In this document: positions 1-45,321 of the stretch, one piece after another | Numbering within the stretch: position 1 is the first letter of the stretch | Layout of the letters: the number at the start of each line of letters is the position of its first letter | Assembly: GCA_016806645.1 (NCBI GenBank) | Contig: JACSYO010002159.1 | Span: forward strand, 1,162,501 to 1,226,500 | Source: Ophiodon elongatus | Taxonomy: Eukaryota; Chordata; Actinopteri; Perciformes; Hexagrammidae | Reading direction: 5' to 3' | Length of the DNA: 64,000 bases | Notes under the pieces: model-generated | Database searches by the model: none | Told to the model about the DNA's origin: nothing | What the model saw: the letters and a program-made list of their open reading frames with translations, nothing else | Made by a program: the position numbers and the translations under genes

Positions 1-2088
1 GTCAGTCAGCCGAGGTCAAATTCTGTCACAACTGAAGTGTTGGTCACGGTGACTAAAAGCTGTTATCTTAAGAAATCTGTTGACGTAAGAGTTGTAATAT
101 CTGTTGGTTGACTTACAACAAGCTGTACAACTGCCTTGATCTCGCCCACGTCTGTAGCCTTTTTTCTGATACACTTTGTTTTAGGAATGCAGCAAATATT
201 TCCTCAAAATTGAAGGAAGATGACATCACCGTCTCTAAGTGGATGATTGTAGACCCATAACTCGCTGAACAAATCTGAGCCGTTTCAGAGGTCTGAATCC
301 AGGATAAATATGGGCATTTAGACTTCTGTATTTTAGCCTGTGTGACTTATATTCTCGCCGTCCCCAGTGTGAAATCGAGCGGAACTCGCAGCTCTACAGC
401 GTCCGGGTGACGTTAAAGAGACAGCTGCAAACCCTGTGGTCTTTTCGCGTTAGCCAGACTGAGTGACATCATCCCAGCTGATGGAGAGCCTGGTTCTAAC
501 GACGTAGTGAAACCAAAGCTTGTTGTGGGCAGAAATGCTGTCGTGATATATTGGATGGTCAGCAGCACTGCTAATGGGCGCACGGATACGTCGAGTTCAT
601 CGGTGGTCCTTCTGCTTAATGGATCGTAATGGATGCCAGTTTGTATAAAAACTGCCTTATGCTGTCAGACATCTTAAACATTACTATCTTTCAGGTCCTC
701 GGATCTTAACTTCACTTATCTGGGCTGATGGTGATTGCTGATACACAAAGGCTGTATTAGATAAAACGGTATTAGAGGAAATCCAGCAGATGCTTTGCTG
801 GGCAGCAGTTTCCTTACATTATCACTGGGCACCCCTTCCACTCTGGTTTTCTGTTTATAACTAAACAGAGAAGGACAGGCTTAAAAGGAGAACCTGTTTT
901 GAGTTCTTCAGTTAAAGACTGAAGAATTTTCCGATTGGGTGACGTCTTTTTCTTCTTCTGCATGATTAGCGATGCATAAAATCTTGTTTACAGAAACAGT
1001 TTTTGCTTTCCTGGATTCTTCGTGAAGCTCCCGCTGTGTCCCTCTTTAATCCGGTGGCAGTCTGCTCTGTTCGAATGACGTTTCATTCAGAGGCTTGATA
1101 TTGAGGTCAATTGGGTGGTCAAAAGAGGACTACCCTTTTTATTAAAGAGTCATCTGTTAAAAAAGTTAATGCTCAACGCTCAGTCCCGAGTAAATATTAG
1201 CCTGAATGTTTCTTGGATGTTGTTTATTTTTTTCTCTCCATAGTTTCAGTCAGATATAGAGGTGTGAATCTTCACTGGCCTCATAGATTTGATTAAATTA
1301 TGATTCTCCTATGAATGATGCATCCTTGATATTCTATATGACTGCACATGGCTACTTTTTCAAGAATTAATACAAGCAGTCAGATTTAATCTTATCGCCC
1401 TTTTTTTTTTTATTTAGAAAGTGCTTATAAAAATGACACTACAACAGTCTTTATTATAAAAAGCTGCATCTTTTCAGTACCAGTATCTGTGTGAGCCACA
1501 TCAGTACATAAACAATACAAAAAACATGCAGGCCCGTTTTTTTTTCTTTTCTTTGTAAGCCTCGCCCTCCGTGTAATGGAGATCAGAGAAGAAGCAAGAG
1601 AAACGAGCGTCAAAGACAATACATGACGGCAAAGCCCATTAAAGACTCCCACTGAGCTGAAGTGAAACCAAGCTCCTGATTAGATTCTGAGTTGTTCTAG
1701 TCGGCAATGCATCTTAGGATCGAGACGTTTCCACACCTAGTCAGTAACGGGATAAACATTGTGACTGATATGTATTTGTATATACATACATACATAGTTA
1801 TTTGCTTGGTTAGTGAAAAGGATCAGCTGAGGGTTGCTGAGATATCAATTAACAGGCCTCATTTGTTGATGGTGCCAAAGCTTTCACACGTGAGACGAAA
1901 ATCTTTATTGTAAAAGTCTTCACGAGCGCTCAGCCAAAAAACTTTGTGTTCTGCTGATGGAATTGGCTTCGTTGGTGCAAAGCATTGTACGACTATTATC
2001 CAAGTGGCCACTACTGCAAAAGTAGACTGATGTAAGGTCAAAGGCCACACCTCAGCGTCAGTGGGAGGCAGGTAATATGAGCTTTTGG

Positions 2089-2091
<3 letters not shown>

Positions 2092-2161
<70 letters not shown>
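2092..2161. repeat. (GA)n microsatellite
   Basis: About 35 uninterrupted GA units. Apparent Glu-Arg or Ser-Leu repeat frames here are artefacts of the repeat. Confidence 0.97.
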
Positions 2162-2164
<3 letters not shown>

Positions 2165-4472
2165 TCTCGAGAAAAGTGGGCTTGCCCCATGTCGAAGAGG
2201 ATGTGCTCCAACCTGTAAAAGGAATTGAGCTCAGAGAAGAGGACAGAGGTGAGATGGTTCCAAATATGGGCATTGAGTGTACCAGTAGCCCCCCCCCCCC
2301 CCCCTCTCACAGACACACATGCACACTCTCCCTCAGAAGCAGGAAGGAATTCATCTCCACTCTTGAAGTGGTCGCACAACAAAATGAACGTTCTTGGCCA
2401 AACGTCTATTTAACTTTTCCACAATGCTGGATAAACGATGCCAGACAAAGGATGAGTCAGCGCTCAAAGAATGCTGAGGGGTTTTCTTAGCGGAGGAGTT
2501 TCAGCTGAAGCTGTCCGACTCCATTTAAACAAAGATATTGAGAAGTAGAGGTAAAGAATAGCTGAGATAGCTCCGATGCCTGTTTCTGTGTGGCTGACTC
2601 GTGGAGGCAGAAAGCAGTAGCCCGCAGCGTGCGTGCGTGTGTGCGTGCGTGCGTGTGTGTGCTTTTAGCAGCATGCAAGGACCTGTGTGAAAAGAAACAG
2701 GCATGAGGAGAGCGACAAAGAAAAGGAGGGGGTTGCAGTGAAATAAGGCGACGCAAGCCCTAACCATAGTTTAAAAGCTTTTAATTGTTTTCTTTAGCCT
2801 TTACTGTAATAGTAATAAAGAAAAACAACTCGCTAAACAAAAGTCTAAAATATATTTTAGTCAAACCTCAAAGTCCTGCTTGCCCCCTGATTTTAAGTTC
2901 TCTAATTTCCTTGTTTATCGGTTATACGGTTTTAAACTGTTATGTATTTCAGCTAGAAGAAAACCTTTCCGTTTCTTTCATATATGAAAACATAAGAATT
3001 TGTGTTTTATATTGCTGGTTGTGTTTTTTTTTTTATATTTGGAGAAAATAAGCTGCATCAAAGGGAAGTTTATTCTTGTGTCTGGGCGTCGGGCTACATA
3101 TTAACATTTATGGGACAGCTGGACAGGTACTGCACTTTGCAGTTTGAAAGCTTATCTCGTACCTACTTTTACAGTCCATGATAGCCACTCAATATTGACG
3201 TGAGATACAAACAAAAGTTTCACGAGATGCACGTTGTTCACAGGGGTTGATTTCAGAGTCACGTGGGCCCGGCTGAACATCGCCGACGGCCGTTTACACG
3301 GCCCGAGGGTGGTTTTTGGACAGTGTACTGTCAGATGACCAGGCCAGCGTCAACAAGCCATTGTCTGGTCTTTCCATGTCCGAGTCAGCATCAGAGGTCA
3401 AGTACTTTACCACCATCATGACCTCAGCCCGGTGTGTGCACAATGAGAAGGCCAAACCCTGATTTCAAAGGAAAGTTTGGTCTCTGGCGACATGGAAATG
3501 AGTAACGAGCAAATGTTCCGATGCCACGCTTGATGAACATGCAGCTGACGTTTCATCGTGTTGTATACAGGGCACACGTTCTGTTTACCCAAGTTGCACT
3601 TCCTTTTCTCACTTCTGTCTGCAGTTTGAGTTTCTATCTGGAATGTGACTTTACCCACATGTGTCTCGTGTCTGGATGTAAAGTGGTGGAAGGGGAAAGT
3701 TTCACACGCTCGTGAATGAGTTCTCCGTTTATTTATTTTTTTATAAAAATCATACATACATACATACACACTCCACTATAACATGTTTCAATCTTATGAG
3801 CCACAGGTTTAATTTTCTCAAATACAGAGAAGAAAAATCTTCAGTTAGGACAGAATAGTTTTATCTGCTCATAAATAGTTTTTAGGTTACCATAACCTTC
3901 AAAAAGATTCACCTGTATATTATTCCTGGGAAAAAAAACATAAATCTTCTGCACATTATGAAGAGCGTGCTTGTTTGACTATTGGCTGTAAAATGTGCTT
4001 TCTATTTCCATAGGCTGTGAAGGAGAGGGAGGAAGTGGTTTGGTTAGACACAGACTATTAAGTCACTTATTGTGAGTCGCTGTCTGGTTTGAATATGGCG
4101 TTGAACTGCAGGGGAAGTAGAAAAATATCGAATGAATAACCGTTTGTTCATCTAAGGTTTACTAATTTCAAATAGGACACCTGCGTCTCATCTTATGTTT
4201 CATAGTTGGTCATGAGTCAATGATGAAAGCTGTGAGGAAAATAAACAAATAAACAAGTCTGATGAATTAGGAGGGACAGTGAGCCAGGAATGGAGGCAGA
4301 CACAAATGATATTACTCCACTCAGTGTCTAGACAACACTGTGTTACTTCAGTGTGTCTTCAGGGGCTGATGACTGTATATCGTGGGCTATTTAGCGCAGT
4401 CCAACAGTCCCATGATGCACAGGGTGAATGTAGTCCTCTCCATTTAACTCTGTCAGGCCTTCTCAAGCCCTG

Positions 4473-4712
<240 letters not shown>

Positions 4713-6484
4713 AACTGTAGTGTGTCTCCCCGTGAATGCCACCAAAGAGACATCCCTCGGCAGATAGCGGTACTTGCATAAATCATTTGAGTCGGAGAGA
4801 ATGGTGAGGGAAGTAGAGAAGAGTGGCAGAGCGGCGTGGTGGGAGGGTCAGGTAAATGGAGGAGGAGGAGGGAAGAGACAGAGCCACTGGGCCTGACTGT
4901 ACTTGCCAGCACATTTGGGGAAAAGCTCTGAGAGCACAGCCATATACAGACATTTCTAAGAGAGCTTGTTCCTGTGCACTGCGGTTTCCTGTTAACCCCC
5001 GACTGACTGAGAAACATAGAGGGATGAAGAACTCACTGTGGCTGTTGTCTTGAAGACGAGGGTTCTGTCTGTTTTATGTGTTTTTGTTTAAAGATATACA
5101 TGCAATTTAAATATCATCTTGGTGAATCCTCTGTTGTACTAGGCGAGTCCTTTTTGATTTTTTTGATTTTTTTTTGGTGGCTCAGATCCCTCCCAGAGCA
5201 TCAGCCAGTGACCTATTTGTGCTTAAGAGAAAACCTCTTAAGCTAACTGAGGGACCAGTTGACTTGGCTCCACAGCCAGCGTCCGCGTCTTCATCGCGCC
5301 GGTCGTGGGTTCATTCCAGTGCTAAAACTCAGTCCAGTCAAACCCAGCTGTGGGTCTTCTGCAGCCAAGTTGTACCCAGTGGATCGGGTCAACACATGGA
5401 CACACGCTGGTCTTTTATGCGCGTGTGCCGCACGCTTTTAGTGCCTCGGTGTCCGTAGTTCTTTCAATAATGCATCTGCTCACTCTGTCTCGCTCCCGAG
5501 CCCTGGCTTTCTCTGCCATTAAATATGCATCCATTTCCCAGTCCGAAGTCTCTGTCCCCCTCGCAGTTCCGATAAGCCCTCTCTGCCCCGCACATCAACA
5601 GCAGGCCTGATGCAGATGATTCTGTGAGATCAGAGAGCGCTGCAGTATTTATCCGTCCAACCCGAGGCGGTGCCAACCTGCTCAAAGTGATTGATGGCCG
5701 CCGAGTGTTGATTTAAGGCCGCTGTCAACGTTCAGCTCATTTCCAGAGTGCTTTCTCTCCCTTGCAAAAATCTTTTTCAATCGTTGTTGTCAAAATGGTA
5801 ATGTGACTTAGTTTCCTCTCGTTTAAGTTCATTCAAATATGAAAACCACATATCTGAGATATTAACGGTAAGCACCCGTTGGGATGTGACTTTGACGGAC
5901 CGAGAATCAAAGATCATAATTTTGTGAAAAAAAGTAATTGATATTAAAAAAAGGGTGTTTTTTTTTTTAAATATATATAATTTTGACCAATATATGAACC
6001 AAGCGAGACATTGTACATTTAAAAAAAAAAATAAAAACAATTGCTATTTGGCGGACAAAGTATGTACTGGAACATTGTTCTACTTTATCCCGGAAATTTT
6101 TTCTTTGCCATTTCTGTAATGCAACGTATATGCAGATGCAACAGATCTGCAATGGGCTGAACTCGGCCAATATATTATAGGCCCAACCAATTTACCTCCC
6201 TTATTAACCTCAGACTGTTAAAAAAAAAAAAAGACCTCTTCTACCTCAACCAGTTTCATCCCACATCACACCACTGTCTGTATTTACACATTTCTTTGTT
6301 AGAAGTCGTTTTTCACTCACCACTTCTAACCTGTCCAAACACTGTTGAAGATTAGATCCCACCTCATTACATGCCCCTCGTCTGATAGTACAGGGCCTGA
6401 CCTTAACGCTCACCCTGGGCAAGTAAACTGTGTTCTGGCAAGGCCTCATGCAGTACTCCGATTGGGCAGGTGAAAAATCTCTAT

Positions 6485-6720
6485 TAGGGATCGGCCGATA
6501 TTCGTTTTTCTTTTTTCTTTTTTTTTTTAATAGGCCTATAGTTTCCATTTCTGATAAGTTTGACAATAAAACATCTCAGCTACTTGTCTGTTTGACCAAC
6601 ACAAATGCAGAGACACAAATAACTTGAAACTACAACTAGAAAACTAATTGTAAATAAAGTGCAGAACATCTGCAAACAAACATACATGCAAACATCTCTC
6701 TAGCTGCAGCCAAGGAAGCA
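6485..6720. mobile_element. Possible degenerate DNA-transposon fragment
   Basis: The block opens with TTAGGGATCGGCCGATATTCG-like sequence (6484-6503), which resembles a GATCGGCCGAT-containing repeat I recall from fish genomes. It continues through AT-rich sequence. No matching inverted end or target duplication was found, so this rests on family resemblance only. Confidence 0.3.
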
Positions 6721-6903
6721 TAGAGCAGAGGAAGTTTACTATGAAAGCATTCACTGTGGCACGGTTATGAGACGTGTGGCAAACAACACAATTACAGAGA
6801 TGTTTTGAAGTTTATGCAATACACTTTTCTATGATTGACAGCAACCCCAGAGCTATCTGATGTGTTGTGAAATGTTAACTACTTTAAGAAAACATAGGAC
6901 ATA

Positions 6904-6904
<1 letters not shown>

Positions 6905-6936
<32 letters not shown>
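6905..6936. repeat. (TG)n microsatellite
   Basis: Sixteen uninterrupted TG units in non-coding DNA. Confidence 0.95.
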
Positions 6937-6937
<1 letters not shown>

Positions 6938-8520
6938 TATTGATTGTTCAGGCTGGGGCAGTCCTTATTTGGCAGTGCTGGCAACAGGAAGTGAGTTGTG
7001 GCTTTGCTGCTTTGTCACTGGAAGTAGCAGATTGTATCGAGGGCGAGACAGATGGAGGGAGAGGGGGGGGAAGACATGGATTAGGGGACTATGGTTAGAG
7101 CGTGCGAGCAAATAAGGAGAAGAAGGGGAGGATTGGTAAAAAGAGAGAAAAAAAATGTACCGTGCCACATTTGTTACTGTGTCCGTGTTCCCCTCTGCCT
7201 TCTGTACTTGTTCCAATTTGTTTACAACTCATACTTGTATGAGATGTTTGTTTAGGCTATGTTTGTGGTATCGGATACATTGTGGTATTCTCTTCTGCAA
7301 TGAACGAGTTGATGATTTATCTCTAGATCTCGGCGGCTGAAATACTGTAAATATGTATGCGCTCACTCTGCGGCCTCTGCTACCTAAACTTGCATATGCG
7401 CGGGCATTCCTGAAAGTGTCGTAACTAATATGCATTCCGCCTGCATGGAGCTATAAATACACGTTGTGTCACTGATCAAACAGCACATGCTTTCTCGCGA
7501 AGTGTATGGAGGTGGAGGTTGATGTAGAGCAGGTGGAAGATTGTAGCGCCTCGTCTCTTTGGCGGAGCTCCGCACAACTTCCCGCCTTTGTCGGCCTCCA
7601 TTGTCGTCTCGCCTTCCATCTTGTTTGGCATCACGCTAATCTTTCTCCTCTCAAATCAACACTCCTCTGCCTTCCTTCTCTCCATCTTTCACTTTGTTTT
7701 GACATATGGGTAGGATAAGGGGAGAGGAGGTCCAAATCTTTGACCAATCCAGAGAGTGGTGTAGTTCTCTATGGCCGAGTACTATATGACTTTCAGGAAC
7801 TCGTCCATCAGCAACACCCAACATGTTAACAAACTGTACTCTATGATACATCTGGTGTATGTTTTGTATTTGCGTTTCCTCTTTCCAATAAACGTTTTTT
7901 TACATTGTCTTGATTACCCCATAATCTGGTATGACATTTGATGTTACAATAGCACAATCGTTTCAGCTCTTTTACACAAGTTTGTGACGTGCATTCACTA
8001 AAACCGAAGTTCAAGTACAGAACTTGTCCCTTTATCGGAGAAAAAGAGGAAATAAATATGAGATATAACCCCTTGAAGAGCTTTTAATCTCTATAGATCC
8101 TTAAACCATGTTTTTGATGGCGACCACAAAGATCGTTGGCAATATCTTTTGTCAACAGAGTCACTTCCACTAATCCCTGTTTTATTTTGTGGCAATGTTT
8201 TTTTTTTTGCAGTTGCCAATACTTTCTGCTCTGATGTACATTCTTTGTGCAAACACATCTTTCTCCTCTTCATGGCTACACACGGGGAATGTTTTGTGTT
8301 GTGTAGGCTTTGACAAGCAAACAAAATGATGCACGTCTCGGAGCCATTATACAAAGAATGAGACGTTTTTTTGTCTTAAACGTTACACTTGGTTGCCAGT
8401 ACCTTTCTGAAAGAATAATAAATCATACCTCCAATTTACTAACTTCCTCCCAAATGAGTGAGTTTAATTGTGACCCTCATACTCTTAAAAGTCCTCTCAA
8501 ATGTTCTTTCTTGATTTTAA

Positions 8521-17038
<8,518 letters not shown>

Positions 17039-19522
17039 TTCTGACGAGTGTCAGGTGTAACAGGGGGATGCGACAGATGGAGGTGGTAGAGGACTGTCGG
17101 GACCTCTCCTCCACTGCGCCCTCCCCATGTAGCCCAGGGATTTCTTTTTCTTTTTCTTTTTCTCCTCCACATTTTCTCTTTTCTTTTCTCTCTTACGCAA
17201 ACGCACGTGAGCATACGTGCTTTCGTGTACATCATGCATATTCACATCATGTAAATGGTAACCCCCACCCCCTCAATGCCATCCGGCACGTTTGACGATC
17301 ACTCCCTAACATTGCGACGGTGATCCCACCTATCCGATCTCTCCCCCTGGTCATTCATCCCGTCCCCTTGTGTCCTCTGTGTTCTGTTCATCTGAACCAA
17401 TTCGGAGCACAAAGCTACAGCCACAGTTGCTCTTCCAATTCGTCATTGTGTACACTCATCATATCCCTCTTATCTGCAGAAATCCTGCTACTTGTGTCTT
17501 CTCCCTTCTATCAGACGCACCATTTACTGATCGAGCAGTCTTCAGTATTCAGGGACAATGTATTTAGTCACATTTTTACTGTAATAGCAAGATGCTGGCA
17601 TGCTGGGATCATTTTTCTCTCTTTCTCAGTTGGCAAACACTTGTTCAACCTCAGACACTGCTACAGATAGTTGAGTTTAGACATCTGCTAGTAGGTCATT
17701 GTCTCTAATGGTAGTTGGAGGTGGAAAAACAATAATGATCACGGATGGATCAGAGACGCCCACCAACTCCGCGACGATTGCGGTGTCGCTCCGTCAAGTG
17801 GACTTTCAGCTCCTGCTCCGATGGCTAAGAACTAAAAACAGCACAACACAAGCCTTCACTGCTGCAAGATGGAGAAGTTGGAGGAAGAGGAGACAAGCAA
17901 AGGGAATCTGATGGACAAACCTGAGTGCTGTGAAAGAGGAGTGTGTTGTAGTTTTATGATGTGTGAGAAATGTTTTCTCTTTGCATTGCACTTGTTCCAG
18001 AGGAAGTGTGTCTGTGTGCCACACTGCCTTGACAGACTATTCCCTCTCACTCAAAAATGAGATATTTGTTGGCCAGCGCAGTGGTCCGACACTGTGCTTC
18101 CGCTAGTTAATTTCTTCCATTCTAGCAATGTTTTCTAACTTTGAAACATGAAAAAAAATGGCCATGATGAGGTCAATTAATTTGGCCATGACCAACTGCC
18201 TTGAGAATAAATATATAAATATATATATATAAGGAAAAATATATATTTGTTTTGAGGGAAAATGTTAGCAAAAAATTAAATGGTGTTTCTATTTTAATTG
18301 AAATGACTGGTGAATGGGGATTTTGTTTTCCTTTTCTTTTTTTTTTTTTTTTTCAATGATTGTTTTCTTATGAGATGTTATTTTGGGTTTACTGTTTCTT
18401 TTTTCTAATAGAGTCTAGGCTTTTTACACTGAAATAATAAGAAAACAGCTTAGAGACACTGGATTAGAAATGCCTTTATAGTCGAATACAGCTGCTTCTT
18501 GAAATGCATTACTTTGTCTCGAGTCATCTTTTTGCATCCTGTTGTAAGATTTCTTTGAATCCAGACGAATGAAATTTTGCACAAACTGGCTTTGAAATGT
18601 TATAAAAAATACATTTGATTGACCAATTTTCAGCTCTGTGGCTCATGACTGAATATGACAATAAATATTTGCAAGCTGACTCTCTCTGCCATGTAAAGTC
18701 GAAACATTTTACTGGCATGGTTTTTAATCAACTGTTTTGCTTGAATGTATTTCACAAACATATCGATGGCCGAAGAGTAAAACCTGATCTGAATCTAATC
18801 TGAAAAATGCACTTTTTTGAGAATACTAAAAAAAAACTTGGATACCCAATACATAATACAAAAAAATAGTGCAGATAGGTTATTCCCACTTTTCCTGGAT
18901 CATTTTGCACATAGGTGTTTCACTTTGGCCATTGATATCCCCTCTGCTGTGTTAATAGATGCATTAAGTCTTTAACAATATGCTGTCATTAATAAAAATA
19001 AAATATATATAGTTTAGAAATGTGTGATGGAACTGACGTGCACGGGCTGTTTATGGCTTGGCTTTATGGAGAATATACTACAATTTGCAATTTTCTTTTT
19101 TCTTTTTTTTTTTAAACTTGCTTCGTGCAAACCCATCCTCGACTCGGGCAGCCAGTGTCCTTCCAGAGCTGCCTCGACGCTTCCGGATTGAGAAAAGGCT
19201 CCTGAGCCGTTTCCGCCGCCATTGCGGATTTTGGACAGAAGCTCAGCCGAAGCCACCGCCATCCGTCGATGCGGCACAGCAGGCGGAACACCACTAACAT
19301 CCCCCACTGACACCACATTTCGGAAACACGCTTAACTAACATCACATATTACCCTTTTGTGTGTTTTTTTTTTCTTCTTCTCCTTGTGTTTTCACCGACT
19401 GGCTCCGACCTACACGCTCAGTGAGGAGGTCGTAGCTAGCGCGGTGCTGCTGCCTAGCTAGCTAGCCGTTAGCTGTGCCGCTTCAGGATTCCGGGACTCT
19501 GGATAAGCTCGAGGAACCCACC
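17039..19522 (+). other. vasp 3' UTR followed by cltc promoter and 5' UTR
   Basis: After the vasp TAG comes about 1.95 kb of AT-rich sequence with several AATAAA motifs, ending in a tandem pair at 18991-19002 that probably closes the vasp transcript. From about 19130 the composition turns GC- and CpG-rich and leads into the cltc start codon, so the promoter and 5' UTR of cltc probably lie at 19.1-19.52 kb. No other gene is recognised. Confidence 0.6.
18991..19002 (+). promoter_or_regulatory. vasp: Tandem AATAAA polyadenylation signals of vasp
   Basis: Two adjacent AATAAA hexamers lie just before the cltc CpG-rich promoter. They are the last such signals before the next gene. Earlier hexamers (for example near 18.2 and 18.66 kb) could give shorter 3' UTRs. 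Confidence 0.5.
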
Positions 19523-43473
<23,951 letters not shown>

Positions 43474-44202
43474 ACACCCAACACCCCGACCCCGACCCCC
43501 ACCCCCCCAACCCCAACCACAACTTGGCCCAACACCTTCCCTCCATCTGTCCTTCTCTCTTTGTGTTCCTCACCAGCTTCCTATGGTCTTCTACTCACAA
43601 CGGGGGCCACAAGCAAGCAACTGCCCACTCTCGTTTTGAGTACTATTTTTTTATTATGTTGTCCCGTTATCAGAGAAAACATTTAACTTGCATTGAAGGA
43701 CTTTAATTTGTATTGTTTGAAAAGCAATTGGACCACATGTTTGTTTTGTTTTTTGTTTTTTTCACATTCCATATTTATGACTACTTATTTAGAAATATTT
43801 TTGTGTTTATGTTCTTGTCATGTTTTTTATTGGTTTGTGCAGAAGTGGACTTGCTAAAGCTCAGCAACGAACCTTTGAAGTAGGTGGAGGAGCATTGGAT
43901 TTTGCACTCGTGAAGAAATTGATGTAGAGAAGCTCTTACTTTTGATGTACTGAACATGTGAACTGCTTACATTGTCTCGTTTGTCTGTATAATGCATTTC
44001 ATCGTTGTATATTCTGAGGAAAAAAAGGTTACATATAATATTTGAACATATATTGCCATTTCAATGGCTATAGCTAGCAACACTAAGTAATGATAGTATA
44101 TTCTGCACAGGCGTGTAGCTTTATGGAGTTTTAAATGACGTATGTCACTGTGTGGATGAGGGCGTGTGTGTGTGTGCGTGTGTGCGTGTGTGCGTGCGTG
44201 TG

Positions 44203-44242
<40 letters not shown>

Positions 44243-45229
44243 ACCTGACGGTCTAAATAAGAATTTTAACCCCCTCTCGGCCTGTACTGGACTCTCCAAT
44301 CCATCCCCCTAGATGTTAGCTCTCCTTCATTGGCTCCATGTATTTAGGTGACCTCTTGTGCCGTGTACAGTGCTTGTGTGAGACTCTATCTGTGTATGTG
44401 CAAGGATGGGACCACGGCTTCCCCCCCAACCCCCAGGGCCCTTACCCCTTAACCGTACTCTGTGTGTGTGTGTTTACTCGGAACCCTCCTCGTGCTGAGG
44501 GGCCGCGTATGCCAGGTGTTGTAGTGTTCCCCTCGGTCACCATTCCTTTTTTTTTTTTGCGTGTACAGATGTGAACATGAATTGAAAACTTTTAGACCGA
44601 TACCCCACCCATTCTGTCCTCCACCCTCTCTCCTGTCCCGTTTTCCCCCCTCTGTTAACGCGCGGTAGCGAGAACAAACGAGGAGGCGGAGGAAGACGGG
44701 TCGGTGGAACCTTTGGCATCCTAATGACAACTTGATGAGATCCATGAACACTCCTGTAGGTTGTGTGTTTAGATGGTTATGATGAAGAAATTAGGCCTCA
44801 GTACATCCAGTTCTGTCAAGAATGGTCTGAAATAAGAGCCTGTATTTACCTTGATGTACTTAACTTCCTTACATGCTTTAAGCTGTGTGTGTATGTGTGT
44901 GCGTGTGTAAAGTGTCATCCTGACCCTAACATAAGTTGAATTCCTTTCTGTTGTCATGCATATTAATAATTAAGGGGATCTGTCATTGATAAGTGGAAGA
45001 ATATGACTCAACTGAAAGGGAAATACTAGCCGAAATAAAAACTAAAAATTGTACCCTGTCTCCCGTGGAGTCGGTCTGTGTGAGAGAAAGTATTAATGTC
45101 TCAACAAGAAACGTTTTTTTTTTTCAATATGTTTACACTCAAAAGGGCGTTCCTCAAACAACAAACAAAAGCTGTGTACGTGCCAATGATCAAAAGAGTA
45201 CAAAGCCATGAAAGTGTAATAGAAACCTT
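43474..45229 (+). other. cltc 3' UTR and tail-to-tail junction with cfap45
   Basis: After the cltc TGA there is no coding exon until the last cfap45 exon on the other strand. The stretch holds poly-C and poly-T runs, a (TG)n/(CG) tract at 44163-44240 and an AATAAA at 45034-45039 suited to a long cltc 3' UTR. The cfap45 polyadenylation signal is read on the minus strand at 45230-45235, so the two transcripts end within about 200 bp of each other. Confidence 0.6.
44163..44240. repeat. (TG)n/(CG) repeat in cltc 3' UTR
   Basis: An imperfect TG repeat with interspersed CG units, read as TG on the cltc strand. Confidence 0.92.
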
Positions 45230-45235
45230 TTTATT
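45230..45235 (-). promoter_or_regulatory. cfap45: Polyadenylation signal of cfap45
   Basis: TTTATT on the plus strand is AATAAA on the minus strand, about 87 bp beyond the cfap45 stop codon. It is the nearest canonical signal. Confidence 0.6.
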
Positions 45236-45321
45236 GGTGCACTCTTCTATATGCTTATGTTACATTAGAACTTGAAACATCTTCCTCCTGCGTAAATGAG
45301 ACCCTGAGGAATGTGAGTGGC

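Noticed and set aside
2038..2490. Long open frames through the (GA)n tract encoding Glu-Arg or Ser-Leu repeats
   Set aside because: The frames exist only because a dinucleotide repeat has no stops; flanking residues resemble no protein.
5174..5458. 94-aa plus-strand frame and a GGGTTCATTCC tRNA B-box-like motif near 5309
   Set aside because: No recognised protein similarity. No A box, cloverleaf or 3' tail was found, so neither a gene nor a SINE can be supported.
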